64,000 nucleotides of DNA from Leptodactylus fallax. Its lineage: Eukaryota; Chordata; Amphibia; Anura; Leptodactylidae. Within the stretch, counting starts at the first letter, position 1; each line of letters starts with the position of its first letter. Below the pieces are notes generated by a model. That model had not been told where the DNA came from. It did no database searches and saw only the letters and a list, made by a program, of their open reading frames with translations. Location: positions 7,808,001-7,872,000 of the forward strand of contig CAMRHE010000012.1 of assembly GCA_947044405.1 (NCBI GenBank). The letters run 5' to 3'. Positions 48,770 through 59,699 of this stretch are shown piece by piece. A program made the translations under genes and the position numbers.

Positions 48770-50095
48770 ACACCTGATATCTCTCTCCCTGCTTCTCCTT
48801 ATTTCTGACGACATATCTCCTAATTCTGGACCACAGCACATCTACTATCAGATCCTCTTCCTCTTACCACACATCCGACACCAGCGGACACAGAACCCCC
48901 TAAATCTTACACCTATCTTTGCTCCTGGTCCTCCCCCCACCCTCTCCGGTGCACTGTGGAATGCTCGTTGCATACATATGTAATAAACTTGATTACATCC
49001 ACGACCTCTTCATTTCTCATGATCACAGAAACATGGCTGACACCCTCAGAAACTACCTCCCCTGCTTCCCTCTCCTATGGTGGTCACTCCCATACACTCC
49101 CCCATACATGGCCCCCTCCTCATGCCTCACCAACTGCACTTTCAGCAGTAGGTGTCCCCCAAGGCTCTGTCCTAGGATCCCCCTGCTCTCCATCTACACC
49201 CTCGGCCTTGGCTGACTCATAGAATCTCATGGTTTTCAATACCATTACTGCGCCAACAACACTCAAATATATCTCTCTGGACCAGACATTACCGCTGTGT
49301 TGTCTAGAGATCCAGAGTGTCTAGCAGCCATAGCCTCCTTTCTCTCCTACCGCTTTCTCACACTCAACATGGAGAAAACAGAAATTCATCATCTTTGCCC
49401 CACCTCGCATGGCCCCCCTACCTTACCCATCACTCAAAGTTAACAGGACCACACTTTCCCCAGTCTCAGAGGCCTGCTGCCTTTGGATAACTTTTGACTC
49501 TGACCTATCCTTCAAGCCACACATCCAAACCCTCCACACCTCCTGCTGCTTCCAGCTCACAAACATCCATCAAATCTGTTCCTGCCTTATCTCTGAAACT
49601 ACAAAAATGCTAGTCCACGCCCTCATAATCTCCCACTTAGAGTACTGTAACACCCTTCTCCATGGCCTCCCAGCAAATGCTCTCGCCCCCCTCCAGTTCA
49701 CCTTAAACTGTGCCATTCGCTTAATACACCTCTTTCCCTGTTCTTCATCCTTTCCACCAATCCCTTCACTGGCTACCATTGCCCAGCGAATAGAGTTCAA
49801 AATGTTAACGCTGACATACAAAGTCATTAACACCCTGTCTGCTCCTTACATCTCTAATATAATCTCGCGTTAGCTGCCCACACGTAACTTCGATCCTCCC
49901 AAGACCTCCTACTCTGCTCTGCTCTTATCCGCTCTTCATACAACCATCTCCAAGACTTCTCCCCTGCATCCCCCATAATCTGGAACTCACTACCACGATA
50001 CATAAGACTGTCCCCCACAATCACAAGCTTCAAAAAGACCCTGAAGACTCACCTATTCAGGAAGGCCTACAACCTCCAATAACACTGCTGCCAGC
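48770..50095 (+). pseudogene. LINE ORF2 pseudogene (EN fused to RT by deletion)
   Basis: ORF2 of this LINE type encodes an APE-like endonuclease and a reverse transcriptase. 48770-48990 reads LISLSLLLLISDDISPNSGP then GALWNARCIHM. 48956-49222 reads ITETWLTPSETTSPASLSYG (endonuclease), and 24 residues later in the same frame VGVPQGSVLGS, the RT motif VPQGSVLGP, so most of EN and the front of RT are deleted. A degraded ADDTQ box is at about 49244 (CANNTQIYLS). The C-terminal part is well kept at 49409-49873: LVHALIISHLEYCNTLLHGL and SLATIAQRIEFKMLTLTYKV. Stops and frame changes elsewhere. Dead copy. Confidence 0.8.
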
Positions 50096-50282
50096 ACACC
50101 ACCATTTGAACAGCTTCTACCCTCACCTATTGTCTCTAACCATTTTCCATCATAAATTGTAAGCCCTTGCGGGCAGTGCCCTCTACCCAAATGTTCCGAC
50201 TGGTTACTGTTAGTATTGTATTTGTTTTGTATATTCTGTGTACAGTATGTAAACCCTCAAATTTTCAGTAAAATGGAATTAA

Positions 50283-50344
50283 TGGTTCTCTATAAATAAA
50301 TAAATAAATAAAATATTATTAATAATAGCAATAATAACAATAGC

Positions 50345-50391
<47 letters not shown>
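50283..50391. repeat. (AAAT)n and (AAT)n microsatellite tail
   Basis: AATAAATAAATAAATAAA at 50294 and a long (AAT)n run at 50349-50391, the tail of the LINE. Confidence 0.95.
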
Positions 50392-50392
<1 letters not shown>

Positions 50393-50400
50393 TGATTTTT

Positions 50401-52660
50401 AAGTGGACAGGCTCTCCATCTTTCAGGCCCCCATGCGGACCCAAATGATGAAGTGTCGAACGGTTGTATGAACTTAGCGTCACATTGCATATGTTGGAGG
50501 ACATGAAAGGCTATCTTATTGGTTGTTATGAGTAAAATCTCTATTCTTTTTCTGTATTATTTTTTAATAAGGGCATTACAAATGTTTAGAATGGTCAGCA
50601 GTTGAGACATGACATAAATCTGTATCACAGATTTGCCAAGTTCATTGTTGAAAGGTGCGGAAAGTGGACGTACTGCAGGTGCATCCTACACAACCCAACA
50701 ATTTTTAACCCTCAATCAGTGTTTTGCTTTCCACGCAGTCAAAGCCTAAGCCAGAAGCAACCTCTACAAGAGCTATTTTTTTGTGGGAATATAATAATTT
50801 CTAGCCCCAGTTTCTAGATCCATATAATTTCAAGCTTTAACCTACTTGACATAATCAAAGTAGTCTATAAAATGTAAATAGAAAGCAAAAGGTTAGTTCA
50901 TGTCTTTATTTTATGGTCCCAGGCACACAAGATGTAACTCCAGTCTTCTTTTTTTGTACATTCCATGCCGTGTTATAGTAAATCTAACTCTAAAATGCAC
51001 ATTACACTTTTAACTAAATATTAGGTTCTTTATTGCAGTTTTTACATTTTACCTTAACTTAGTATTCCAACTTAGGAATCTCATATATTTGTTTTACTAT
51101 ACAATACACCTGTGCATTAATGTGAAGCCAAGGTTTTTGACTTTATAATGTGTGTTAGTGTAAGTTTTTCATATTAATTCATCATTGCTAAGTAAACAAT
51201 TATCTGGCAGACGTTTTCTTTCGTTACGTACAGTTTAAAGAGTCAATGGCTTGTTTAGATTCTGGCTTCTTCTGAAAGAGCTAGATCATAATTTCGAGTT
51301 TTAGCCTTTGTACTTTACTTTTTTTGTGATTTTAAGCCAATAAGCACTTATATATTTGACTATGTCATAAAAGCTTTCAAAGGCAAGCACCACTCTTTAT
51401 GCACACTTGAAACTTGACCTTGTTTTAAAATAACTTTTAATAATAAAATATGCATCTATGCACTGAAATGATAAAACATCCAAAATGTCATCACTGTGCA
51501 TGTCTGCTGTTTTATGTGAAAATAACCACATCTGGAAACGTACCATTCCCACATTTACAGTCTCCATGATGCGTACAAAATGTATGAATAAAAAAATGTA
51601 GAAAGAAAAAAAAGTATATGACTTAATTTAGCAGAACAGCTGCCAGATCTAACCTTGAACAGAGCTACAGTGGGCAATTTTCTTTATAATTACTCTGGGA
51701 ATTAGACTTAAGTAATCAATGAAAGACTAAGCATAAACCAGTGAATTGTCTGTATACTATTATATTTTGCAGTTGAGAAGGCCTCAGATGTGCCGACCTT
51801 ATAAACTGCACTCTCATTAAATACAGTACCTGGAACAAATGCAAGGCCACCATAGTCTTTTATTTAAACCAATCTTCCATTTGTATTTTTGGACAGCATA
51901 AATCTGGACTTCATCCACTATAGAAGAAAAGTTTTGGATCTATAAACACTTGGCAAAGGCACTAACTACTTTTATAATGAAACAAGTCAGACATGTTTTA
52001 TAAGATGTGCAAATATGTGTAATCCTGAGTTGATATTTTTACTGACATATAGATCCAAAACACATAAACCTTTTTGCAAGAAAATCCATGTATTTTAGGA
52101 TAAACTGTATACAAATGTTTGGATACTAAATAAGGGAAAACTGAATATGATAATAAAAATCCCCCATCACTGTAAATACATACCATTATGATATTTTGAA
52201 TTATTATTTCAGAAATAAAATGCCTTTTATGTGTATAGTACCTAAAGGGAGTTCTGCATGTTTTTATCTGAAAGATGAAGGCATGGTGAGGTACATTATA
52301 CCAAGTGTCAAGTTATATCCAAAGCTAGGAATGCAACAAGGTTAAAGTGACCATCCTGCCCCCTTTCATTAGTCCTTAGATGTGCCACATACTTAATGTT
52401 CTTATCTTTTCCTTTCAAAATTGTGCAGGCGGAGACAGGCTGTTCTTTGCACACCTGTCTATGTGGCATGCTATGTTCCCCTTTGTATGAGTGTCTGTAT
52501 GTGTGTGTTGTCCTGTCCTGTCTGTTTGTGTATCTGTGTTGTACAATCTGTGCTGTGTTTTCCTACTGTGTTGCACAATGTGGTGGCACAAGGCAGTAAA
52601 CAGGGGTTACATTGGCGGGTAGATGTACATGCCTGAACTGGAAGCAATGGGGAATGACTG
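50401..52660. other. Anonymous sequence, mostly AT-rich
   Basis: 50395-50480 is a fragment of the 13421-type repeat. The remainder (50870-52250 in particular) has low repeat content and no gene. A GT-rich segment at 52480-52570 (TGTCTGTATGTGTGTGTTGT) is of uncertain nature. Confidence 0.35.
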
Positions 52661-52868
52661 TCTAAGTGTAAATTCACATGGAAGAATTCCGCCTCTGCCA
52701 TTATAGTCAATAAGAGGTAGTGACTGTAGCAGGATACTGCAAAATAAGCATCCTGCTTCAGGCGCAGAACCTGCAGTGTGAGACACTCTTAGCCCAATCA
52801 GTGGACAGGAATTTGAGGCAGAAGACCACCTGAAATTGTTCATTTTCCAGCGTGGAAACAGACCCTAA
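52661..52868. repeat. Dispersed MITE-like repeat
   Basis: AGTGTAAATTCACATGGAAG at the left, CCAGCGTGGAAACAGACCC at the right, with CTGCCATTATAGTCAATAAG inside, a layout common to frog repeats. Boundaries approximate. Confidence 0.4.
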
Positions 52869-53520
52869 CTGTCTTACCTTTGGAATTGAACATTAGACAA
52901 CTTAGTGCTGCTGATCAGCTGCAATGCAGTCTCATTGGTGAAACAAGCACAAGTGTAGGTGAAGGTAGACATTTTCAGAAAGGTTGCATCAGAGGATACT
53001 GATATAGAATGATGTAGAAAAGAAAATGTAGGAGATATTAAAGGGGTGAATTGGTACCCCAAATATTGCACACAGGGCAGATAGTGGGAAGAGATGTCTT
53101 CTGCAGAGGCTGTTCTTGCCTCCCATGCAGTGGGTTGTAAGTTTCAGTCCCAGCAGAAACTAAATACAAGGACAGTATCAGAATAATTTCTATACACCGT
53201 GTCCTCTCCTAAATATTTTCAGAGTGCAGAAGACGACCCCCCTCCTACTGCCCTGTGTCGGAGGAGAATCTACGCGGTATGCAAGTACGTGGCAGGCAAT
53301 GTCTGTGTAGTCTACTGTTTGACATACAGAAAACAAAGTAGAAGTGAGCCAATTTGATAAAGTGGTCAGACACATTAGATGACCAGACTACCCTGACTGC
53401 GAATGTTGGGGGAAAGAAAAGCTAATCATATTGGATTATAACATGCCTGATACTTTTATTCTCAAAGAAGATAATACAGCAGAAGTAGATACCTCTAGAA
53501 GTGGCTCATACCCCTCTCCT
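52869..53520. other. Anonymous sequence
   Basis: No feature supported. Confidence 0.3.
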
Positions 53521-53525
53521 TCTTT

Positions 53526-53609
53526 AAAAAGGTGGCCATACACCTTAGATAGTAGTTGGCCAGATGTTATTTTGCTGACAACTATCTAAGTTGTATGGCC
53601 ATCTTTATA
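53526..53609. mobile_element. Tiny foldback MITE
   Basis: AAAGGTGGCCATACACCTTA then GATAGTAGTTGGC on the left, and AACTATCTAAGTTGTATGGC then CATCTTTA on the right, are imperfect inverse copies. Total ~84 bp. Confidence 0.6.
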
Positions 53610-53747
53610 CATTTCTGAAATACAGTAGAGATTAAAACTAAATGATTTAAAATTACTGTTGGTTCATTCTGTAGCTGCCTTGTTAGCAGGAAATGAAAGC
53701 AATTTTAAGTCATTTACTTCTACAAATTCCATATTCTTTGTCATGCC

Positions 53748-54040
53748 GATACAGTCATGAGAAAAACAAAGTACACCCTCTTTGAATTCCATGGTTTGAT
53801 GTATCAGGATGTAATAAAAAAAAACATGTGGTTTGTAGAACGTCTTAAAATTGGGTAAATACAACATCAGATGAATAGCAACACACACCAGATTTTGCCA
53901 TTTCATTATTTATGTAACAAATATTACTTGGAAAAGGCATGTGTAGCTTGTAGAATCACCTTTAGCAGTAATAATCATTTTCTGTATGACTTTATCGGTA
54001 TCTTACATAATTCTGGAGGAAATTTTGCTCACTCTTCTTT
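53748..54040. mobile_element. Tc1-like element remnant interrupted by hAT
   Basis: CAGTCATGAGAAAAACAAAG then GTACACCCTCTTTGAATTCC recalls a Tc1-like inverted repeat. The 3' part (GAATCACCTTTAGCAGTAAT ... TTCTGGAGGAAATTTTGCTC then ACTCTTCTTTG) resembles the minus-strand end of a Tc1 transposase gene, where the intact element has CTGGAATTTTAGACCATTCT. Low sequence support beyond these phrases. Confidence 0.5.
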
Positions 54041-54486
54041 GCTATGTTCAGGGCCGGCGTTTAGGGGGGCAAACTAGGCAATTGCCCAGGACCCCGGCCA
54101 AAAAGGGACCCCCGGGAGTCAGGACTGGCCAAATCAATAACAGAAAGGGACCCAGCGTCATGTGCCGCAGGGCCCCTTTCCGAGATGAGTAAAAATAACA
54201 AACATTTTTACTCACCTGTCCTTGCGTCTGACGTCATCTTCTGGCGTTCCGGACATCACCGCTGAGGCGCTGAGGCTTGGCCTCAGCTGTCACGTGGGGC
54301 GTGCCTCATTTAACTGCTGAGGCCCAATCACAGGCCTCAGCGGTGATGTCCAAAACGCGTGACGTCAGCCACAAAGAAGAGGAAGCCGGCGGTGATAGTG
54401 GAGCATTGCGAGGAGGCCCAGGAGAGGTAAGGCAAGGTAAGTATAACTGTTTGTTATTTTCCCTTACCTCCTCCGGGCCTTCGATA

Positions 54487-54524
54487 ATTATACTCTGGGG
54501 TCTGAAGAGACCCCAGAGTATAAT
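54487..54524. repeat. Palindrome copy 4
   Basis: ATTATACTCTGGGGTC and exact inverse with a 6-nt loop TGAAGA. Same module as 5205-5248. Confidence 0.92.
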
Positions 54525-54549
54525 ATAATACTAGCACTATGGGAGTCTG

Positions 54550-55090
54550 TAGCGCCACTGTGGAGCATTATACTGGGGGCCCCCCTCTGGATAGCATATT
54601 ATACTGTGTGGGGCCACTGTGGAGTTTATTATATTGTGTGGAGCTTCTCGGGAGCATATTATACTCTGTGGGGCCATTGTAGAGAATTATACTGGGGGGG
54701 ACTGTGGGGAGCATATTATACTGTGGGGGACCACTGTGGAGCATTATACTGGAGGAACCTCTCTGGGCAGTATATTATACTGTGTTAGGCCACTGTGGAG
54801 CATTATACTGGGGGGGGCACTGTGGGATGCATATTATACTTTATGGAGCATATTATATTGTGTGGGGCTGCTGGGGAGCATATTGTACTGTCTGGGGCCA
54901 CTAAGAGGTAGTATACTGTGTGCACCCTTATATACCATGTGGGGCCACTATGGGGGGCTAAAGGGAGCATTTTATACTGTGTGAGGCCACTGTGGAGCAT
55001 TATATACCATGTGGGGAAACTGTGGAGTGCTCAGGGGAGCATTTTATACCGTGGAACATTATATACCATGTGGAGCATTATACTGTGTGG
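54550..55090. repeat. Minisatellite, ~57-bp units
   Basis: Units of GGGGCCACTGTGGAGCATTA and GGGAGCATATTATACTGTGT, the inverse-strand version of the 21116-22322 array. Open frames over it are artefacts. Confidence 0.88.
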
Positions 55091-55426
55091 GGGGGAGGCT
55101 CAAAATTCCTGCTGGCAGCCCTGTGTGCTATGTCTGCATCACAGCTCCCTCACTATAATCTTGCACATACATGTAGTGCTCCATGGCCATGTCATTCCCT
55201 CACTTCATACAGTACTGTGCATGAACCGGCCATGGAGTTATTGGGGCCTGTACAGTACTAAAGGGGCTGACTATTCTGGGAACATATTCAGTAACACCAG
55301 ATAGCACATATGTAAGAATTCAGTGAAGGAGTCGAGGTGTAGGCTATTAGCAGGAAGCTGTTGGGTGGGGCCCCAGAACAAGTTCCTCTGGTGGGCCTAA
55401 GGCCCTTCAGTCCAACACTGTATAAC

Positions 55427-55860
55427 GGAGAACTATTATATATAAGGGTGGGTTACTATATATAATTGGGAAACTTAAATATGAGGGGCCTATTATAAGG
55501 GGGAACTATTATTTATAAGATGGGCTATTATTTATAAGGGGGGAACTATTATATATAAGGCATCCATTATAAGGGGGGAGCTATTATTTATAAGAGGGGA
55601 ACTGTTTATAAGGGGGGGGTATAATTGTTAAGTGGGCTTATTTATAAAGGGGGCTATTAGTGATAATGGGGACTATTATTTATAAGGGTAACTATTATTT
55701 ATGAGATGGCTATTATTAATAAGGGAGCAGTATTATTTTTACGGGGTGACTGTTACTGATAAGGGGGAATATTACTGATACAGGACACTATATGGAGCTA
55801 TTACTGATAAAGGTGTAATATTATTTATAAGCAGGGACTATTATTTATAAGGAGGCGCTA
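55427..55860. repeat. Degenerate ~20-bp minisatellite
   Basis: Irregular units of GGGGGAACTATTATTTATAA. Unit length and sequence vary from copy to copy. Confidence 0.75.
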
Positions 55861-56293
55861 TAATAACTGATGACTTGGTGCAAAAATCTATTAGGCGGTA
55901 CAAAGGTGCTCATTTGAATTGTGTGTGGTAAAATGGGGCATGTTATTACTTTTTTTTTTTTTTTTTTTCAGAAAGCAGGCATTATAATAGGGGTTGCCAC
56001 TAGAAGACGATAGTGTTGTTTGCATATCAGCATTTGGGGCCCTGCTTTTAAATTTGCCCAGGGCCCCACTTTGTCTAAAACTGGCCCTGGCTATGTTAGC
56101 AACCACTTTGCAACCAGAGGAATCAGTTGCAGATTTTTGCGCTTTCGAGTACAGTTTTAAGTGTGACTTAAGATTCAGGGACTTTAGAAAACACAAAAAA
56201 AAACAAAACATTTTTGCCTATACACTTTTTATTTGAACTGTGCTTATTTCACTTGTATTTTTTGTTTTGGTGTAATAATCCCCATTAGGTAAG

Positions 56294-57237
56294 ATGTGCT
56301 TTATGCTTTGTAATGCCGTCCAGTGTACATCTTGCAACATGTATTCTTTGCTTGAGGGGGCACACTGTTGTGCAAGATGGAAGCCCATTGCACACTTGGA
56401 AGCCCAGATAATGGATCTAAATAAGCTAATTGCAAAACTGATATCCATTGATAACTTGGAAAGGAGTTTGTTGATAACAGAGCAGGGACACGCTGGGATA
56501 AGCGCAGAGGGTGATGGTAGCATGGAGGTGCAGGAACATGAGGCAGCTAGCTGGGTGACAGAAAGCAGCGGGGTAGAGGGAAGAGTGTCAAGGAGGTTAG
56601 TCCTGAACTGGCACACCCCGACAAGTTTGCTAAATTGGCAGAAGAGGGTGATGTTAGTACAGGGGTAACTCTGCTGCAGAAAGACACGGGAATGTCTGCT
56701 CCAGTAAGAAGGGTGATAGGAGTGTAAGAAGGCCAGACAGATGCTGGTAGTGGGAGATTCAATTATTAGGGGAACAAACAGTGCAATCTATCACAAAGAC
56801 CGGGATCGTAGAATGATGTCTTGCCTTCATGGTGCTCGAGTTCGACACATCGCGGATCGGGTTTATAGATTACTGGGTGGGGCTGGTGTGGATACAGCGG
56901 TCATGGTGCATGTTGGCACACATGACAAAGCTAGAGGAAGGTGAAAGGTCCTTAAAAATGATTTCAGGGATATAGGAAGCAAGCTGAAGGCAAGGACCTC
57001 CAAGGTGGTACTTTTGGAAATACTACCTGTATTGCGGGCCACACAGGAGAGGCAGCGGGAGATTAGGAAGGTAAATAAGTGACTCAAGAGCTGGTGTAGG
57101 AAAGAGTGGTTTGGGTTCTTGAACTGGGCTGACTTTGCTGTGAGGTACAGGTTCTATGGTAGGGATGGGGAGAGTGCAGCTGTGCGGTGGGAGAAGATGG
57201 CTAGATGTTTGGAGGAGTGTTTAAACTAGGAATTGGG
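56294..57237 (+). pseudogene. CR1-like ORF1 pseudogene (zinc motif, coiled coil, SGNH esterase)
   Basis: CR1-group LINEs carry an ORF1 with a zinc-binding/coiled-coil start and often an SGNH-type esterase. Here 56294-56668 reads NAVQCTSCNMYSLLEGAHCC and LEAQIMDLNKLIAKLISIDN, a Cys-rich start and a probable coiled coil. The esterase region begins in the frame at 56741 with LVVGDSIIRGTN (GDS nucleophile block), CLHGARVRHIADRVYRLLGG, and VMVHVGTHDKARG, where GTND would be usual. It goes on in another frame as VVLLEILPVLRATQERQREI and ends RWEKMARCLEECLN at 57227. Frameshifts near 56720 and stops after ARGR and KVNK show decay. Confidence 0.72.
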
Positions 57238-57365
57238 GGGAAGGTAACAGATGTAGAGGGCAAGATAGTGTAGACATGGAAAGAGGGCTAAATAATGTAA
57301 CCAGAGTGGAGCGGGGGGTGGGGTGAGAACAGTCATTAGGCAGAGGAAGAGTAGTGATAAAGATA

Positions 57366-57977
57366 AACCCATAAAATGTATACATACTAACACCAGAAGT
57401 CTCTTTAACAAGATGGAGGAACTAGAAGTGATAAAGTTGGATGAAAAATATGACATAGTGGGGATAAGTGAGACGTGAATGGACTCTAGCTATGACTGGG
57501 CTGTAAATATACAGGGGTACAGTATGTTTACAAAGGAGCATACCAATAGGAAAGGGGGAGGGGTTTGCCTGTACATAAAATCCTGCCTTAAGCCATTCCT
57601 GCGTAAGAACATCTGGGAGAAAAATTAATATGCGGAGTCCTTATGGGTGGAAATTAAGGGAGGAATAAAGAATAATAAAATACCGATAGGGTTTTGTTAT
57701 AAATCACCAAATATAATGGAAGAAGCTGAAAATATACTAACAAAACAAATTGATGAGGCCGTATATTAAATTATAAAGTTATTATTATGGGGGATTTCAA
57801 CTACCCAGATATCAACTGGGAGGTAGAAACCTGCAGGTCCAACAAAGGGAACAGGTTATTGTCAGTAATAAAAGACAATATCATATGACAAATAGTGCAG
57901 GACCCAAGAGGTGAGGCACTTTTAGAACAAATTTTAAGAAATGAACCTAACACATTGTCAAAAATGGAGGTTGGTGG
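57366..57977 (+). pseudogene. CR1-like ORF2 endonuclease pseudogene, interrupted
   Basis: An APE-like endonuclease start of a CR1-like ORF2. KPIKCIHTNTRSLFNKMEEL at 57366 is the family N-terminus (N-S-L-NK). Then YDIVGISET (catalytic E), a stop, WAVNIQGYSMFTKEHTNRKG and GGVCLYIKS, then ESLWVEIKGG and GFCYKSPN. The MGDFN block is frameshifted (LLWGISTTQIST at about 57780 hides it). The Tx1 insertion interrupts just before the SDHN motif, which is found on the far side at about 63875. Stops at about 57478 and 57628 show the copy was already decaying or has decayed since. Confidence 0.78.
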
Positions 57978-58117
57978 GGGCGGAGCCTGGACGTGGAGCG
58001 GAATGGCCGTATAGTTGCAGAGCTCTTGGCCTGAGTCTCTACAAGCGACAGTTTAGCGACGTGCTTTTGGGCTAACCGCAGCTAATACAGAAACATAAAG
58101 GTATCCTACCTTCAAGG

Positions 58118-59412
58118 ATGCCACGAAAACGGAAATCGGCGGTGAAACCGCTGAAGATTTCTGACTTCTACCTCCCCCATGGGGGAGGAGAAGAACAAAA
58201 TGGCGAAGGCCCGCGCTTGGACGCGGCTTCTAGAGCCTCGACTCTCTCTAAAAATCCTCCGGAGGAGACACTCACGCTCTCCGCTCAGAGGAGAGCGCTG
58301 TCGGCCCCTTCTCTTCCACAGCTGCTGGACGGTGTGGACCAGGGGTTGCCTGGACCTTCTCCCCGGCGAGCCGGGGCCTACATAAACCACGGGCCTCCGC
58401 AAAAAAACGCTCCGGGGCCTGTGGCTGATGCGAGCCTGGAGACGAGTTACTCACCCACCGCTAATCCGGCGCTAATCCGGTCAAGCAAAGGCCCAGGCTC
58501 CAGGAAATCGAATCTCAGGAGGAGGAGGTGAGCAGTAAGATATAGCCTACTTCTCTATCTACTGATTTTTTTGCAGATATCCCTGCAACAGAAAATTTAC
58601 TTACTGAGGCCTCCATGAAAAATATGCTTATGGCCTTCTGTAAATCACTAACGACAGACATGTCTCTCATGGTGAAACCACTAGATAGAGATATTAAAGA
58701 GCTGAAAAGCCGTACGGTTCATGTGAAATCTAAAATGGCGGAATTTGCGACTTCACACAATGCGCTTATAGATGCTCACTATGAGGTAGAGAGGGATGTG
58801 TCTTTTCTGAAAGCCAAAATAGCCGACTTAGAGGACCGTTCTAGAAGAAATAATCTAAAGTTTAGAGGGATTCCAGAGTCAGTATCTACGAGTAATTTAA
58901 CTGCATTCCTTCAGGATCTGATACGAGCGTTATTACCGAACCTCACGGAACTGGATTTAACTATTGATAGAGCTCATAGAGTTCCTAGACCATCCCATTT
59001 AGATGAAGCTATACCTAGAGACGTTCTTGCAAAGATTCATTTCTATCGCACTAAAGAGCTGGTTCTGTCGACTTCCAGGAAGGCGGGTCGCTTACCTGAA
59101 CCATACCATAAAATAGCCATTTATTCGGACCTATCAGCCTCGACGCTACAATCAAGGAGATAATTTATCCCTATCACCACAGCTCTACGCCAACACCATA
59201 TCTTGTATAAATGGGGATTCCCAGTCCGTGTGATCATCTCTCGGGACAATTTAGTACACATCATTAAATCTCCGGAGGAAGGAAAAAGCTTGCTAGCCAC
59301 ATGGAACATTTCGACTGTCGATCCACCACCTAAACAAACCCCTGGTCCCGTGTCTGATGGTTGGCGCCAAGCGAGGTCCCAAAAACGTCCACCTAAAGGG
59401 CTACAAAGCTAG
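58118..59412 (+). pseudogene. Tx1-like L1 ORF1 pseudogene (coiled coil, RRM, CTD)
   Basis: L1 ORF1 proteins are trimeric nucleic-acid chaperones that coat the element's RNA. Here the basic, Pro-rich N-terminus (MPRKRKSAVKPLKISDFYLP, 58118-58531) is followed, after a frameshift near 58530-58545, by the main domain at 58615-59163: a coiled coil (DRDIKELKSRTVHVKSKMAE ... FLKAKIADLEDRSRRNN), the RRM start LKFRGIPESVSTSNLTAFLQ, then LDLTIDRAHRVPRP. A TAA at 59161-59163 interrupts SRR-FIPITTALRQHHILYK, and the same frame continues with KWGFPVRVIISRDN (C-terminal domain) to 59412. Two lesions therefore make it non-functional as it stands. Confidence 0.83.
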
Positions 59413-59699
59413 AGACTCACCTATTTTTGGATGCCGTATGTCCACTGTTGGTGAACTTATCCCCCCAGGATTACAACAGCTGCTGGTCCGCTGTACTATG
59501 TTCCCTTTTGTTTTTGTTTCTTTCTTGATTTTGCTCAGATGGTTTATCCATAGGTTCTGTAACTTGCATGGTTTGCTTTTTCGTTGGTTCTGGCACATTG
59601 GGCGAAGTGAATACAAAGGGTGGAGACATCTTCACTGCATACGAACATTGACACTCCCTGGTAGAGGTGGTTGTGGTAAGACTTGTATAGCGTTTATAA

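Larger units (their letters stand above)
48560..50400 (+). mobile_element. CR1/L2-group LINE, internally deleted
   Basis: Contains the N-terminus of an endonuclease, the end of the RT domain, a C-terminal domain and the family's 3' UTR with (AAT)n tail (50349-50391). The 3' end matches the tails at 11351, 22431 and 46789, linking these tails to this LINE. Confidence 0.82.
54041..56097 (+). mobile_element. 2.0-kb composite non-autonomous hAT element
   Basis: Element 54049-56089 between perfect 8-bp duplications GCTATGTT (54041-54048, 56090-56097). Left end CAGGGCCGGCGTTTAGGGGG; right end read inward CAGGGCCAGTTTTAGACAAA. Cargo in order: reverse splice-donor motif (54207), CpG-rich block, forward donor AAGGTAAGTATAAC (54434), palindrome copy 4, minisatellite (54550-55090), an internal orphan end of the 4612 family (55426, inverse CAGTGTTGGACTGAAGGGCC), then an ACTATTATTTATAAGGGG minisatellite (55427-55860). 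No transposase. Confidence 0.87.
56270..57977 (+). mobile_element. CR1-like LINE, left part (host of Tx1)
   Basis: Left half of a CR1-like LINE, continuing at 63842. ORF1-like and endonuclease sequences are recognisable (separate entries). The endonuclease is cut after VGG at 57977 and resumes with HLGNSDHNIISF at about 63860. Left boundary uncertain. Confidence 0.8.

Noticed and set aside
52480..52570. GT-rich segment as Z-DNA or functional microsatellite
   Set aside because: Too irregular; no uniform (GT)n run, and nothing else supports a function.
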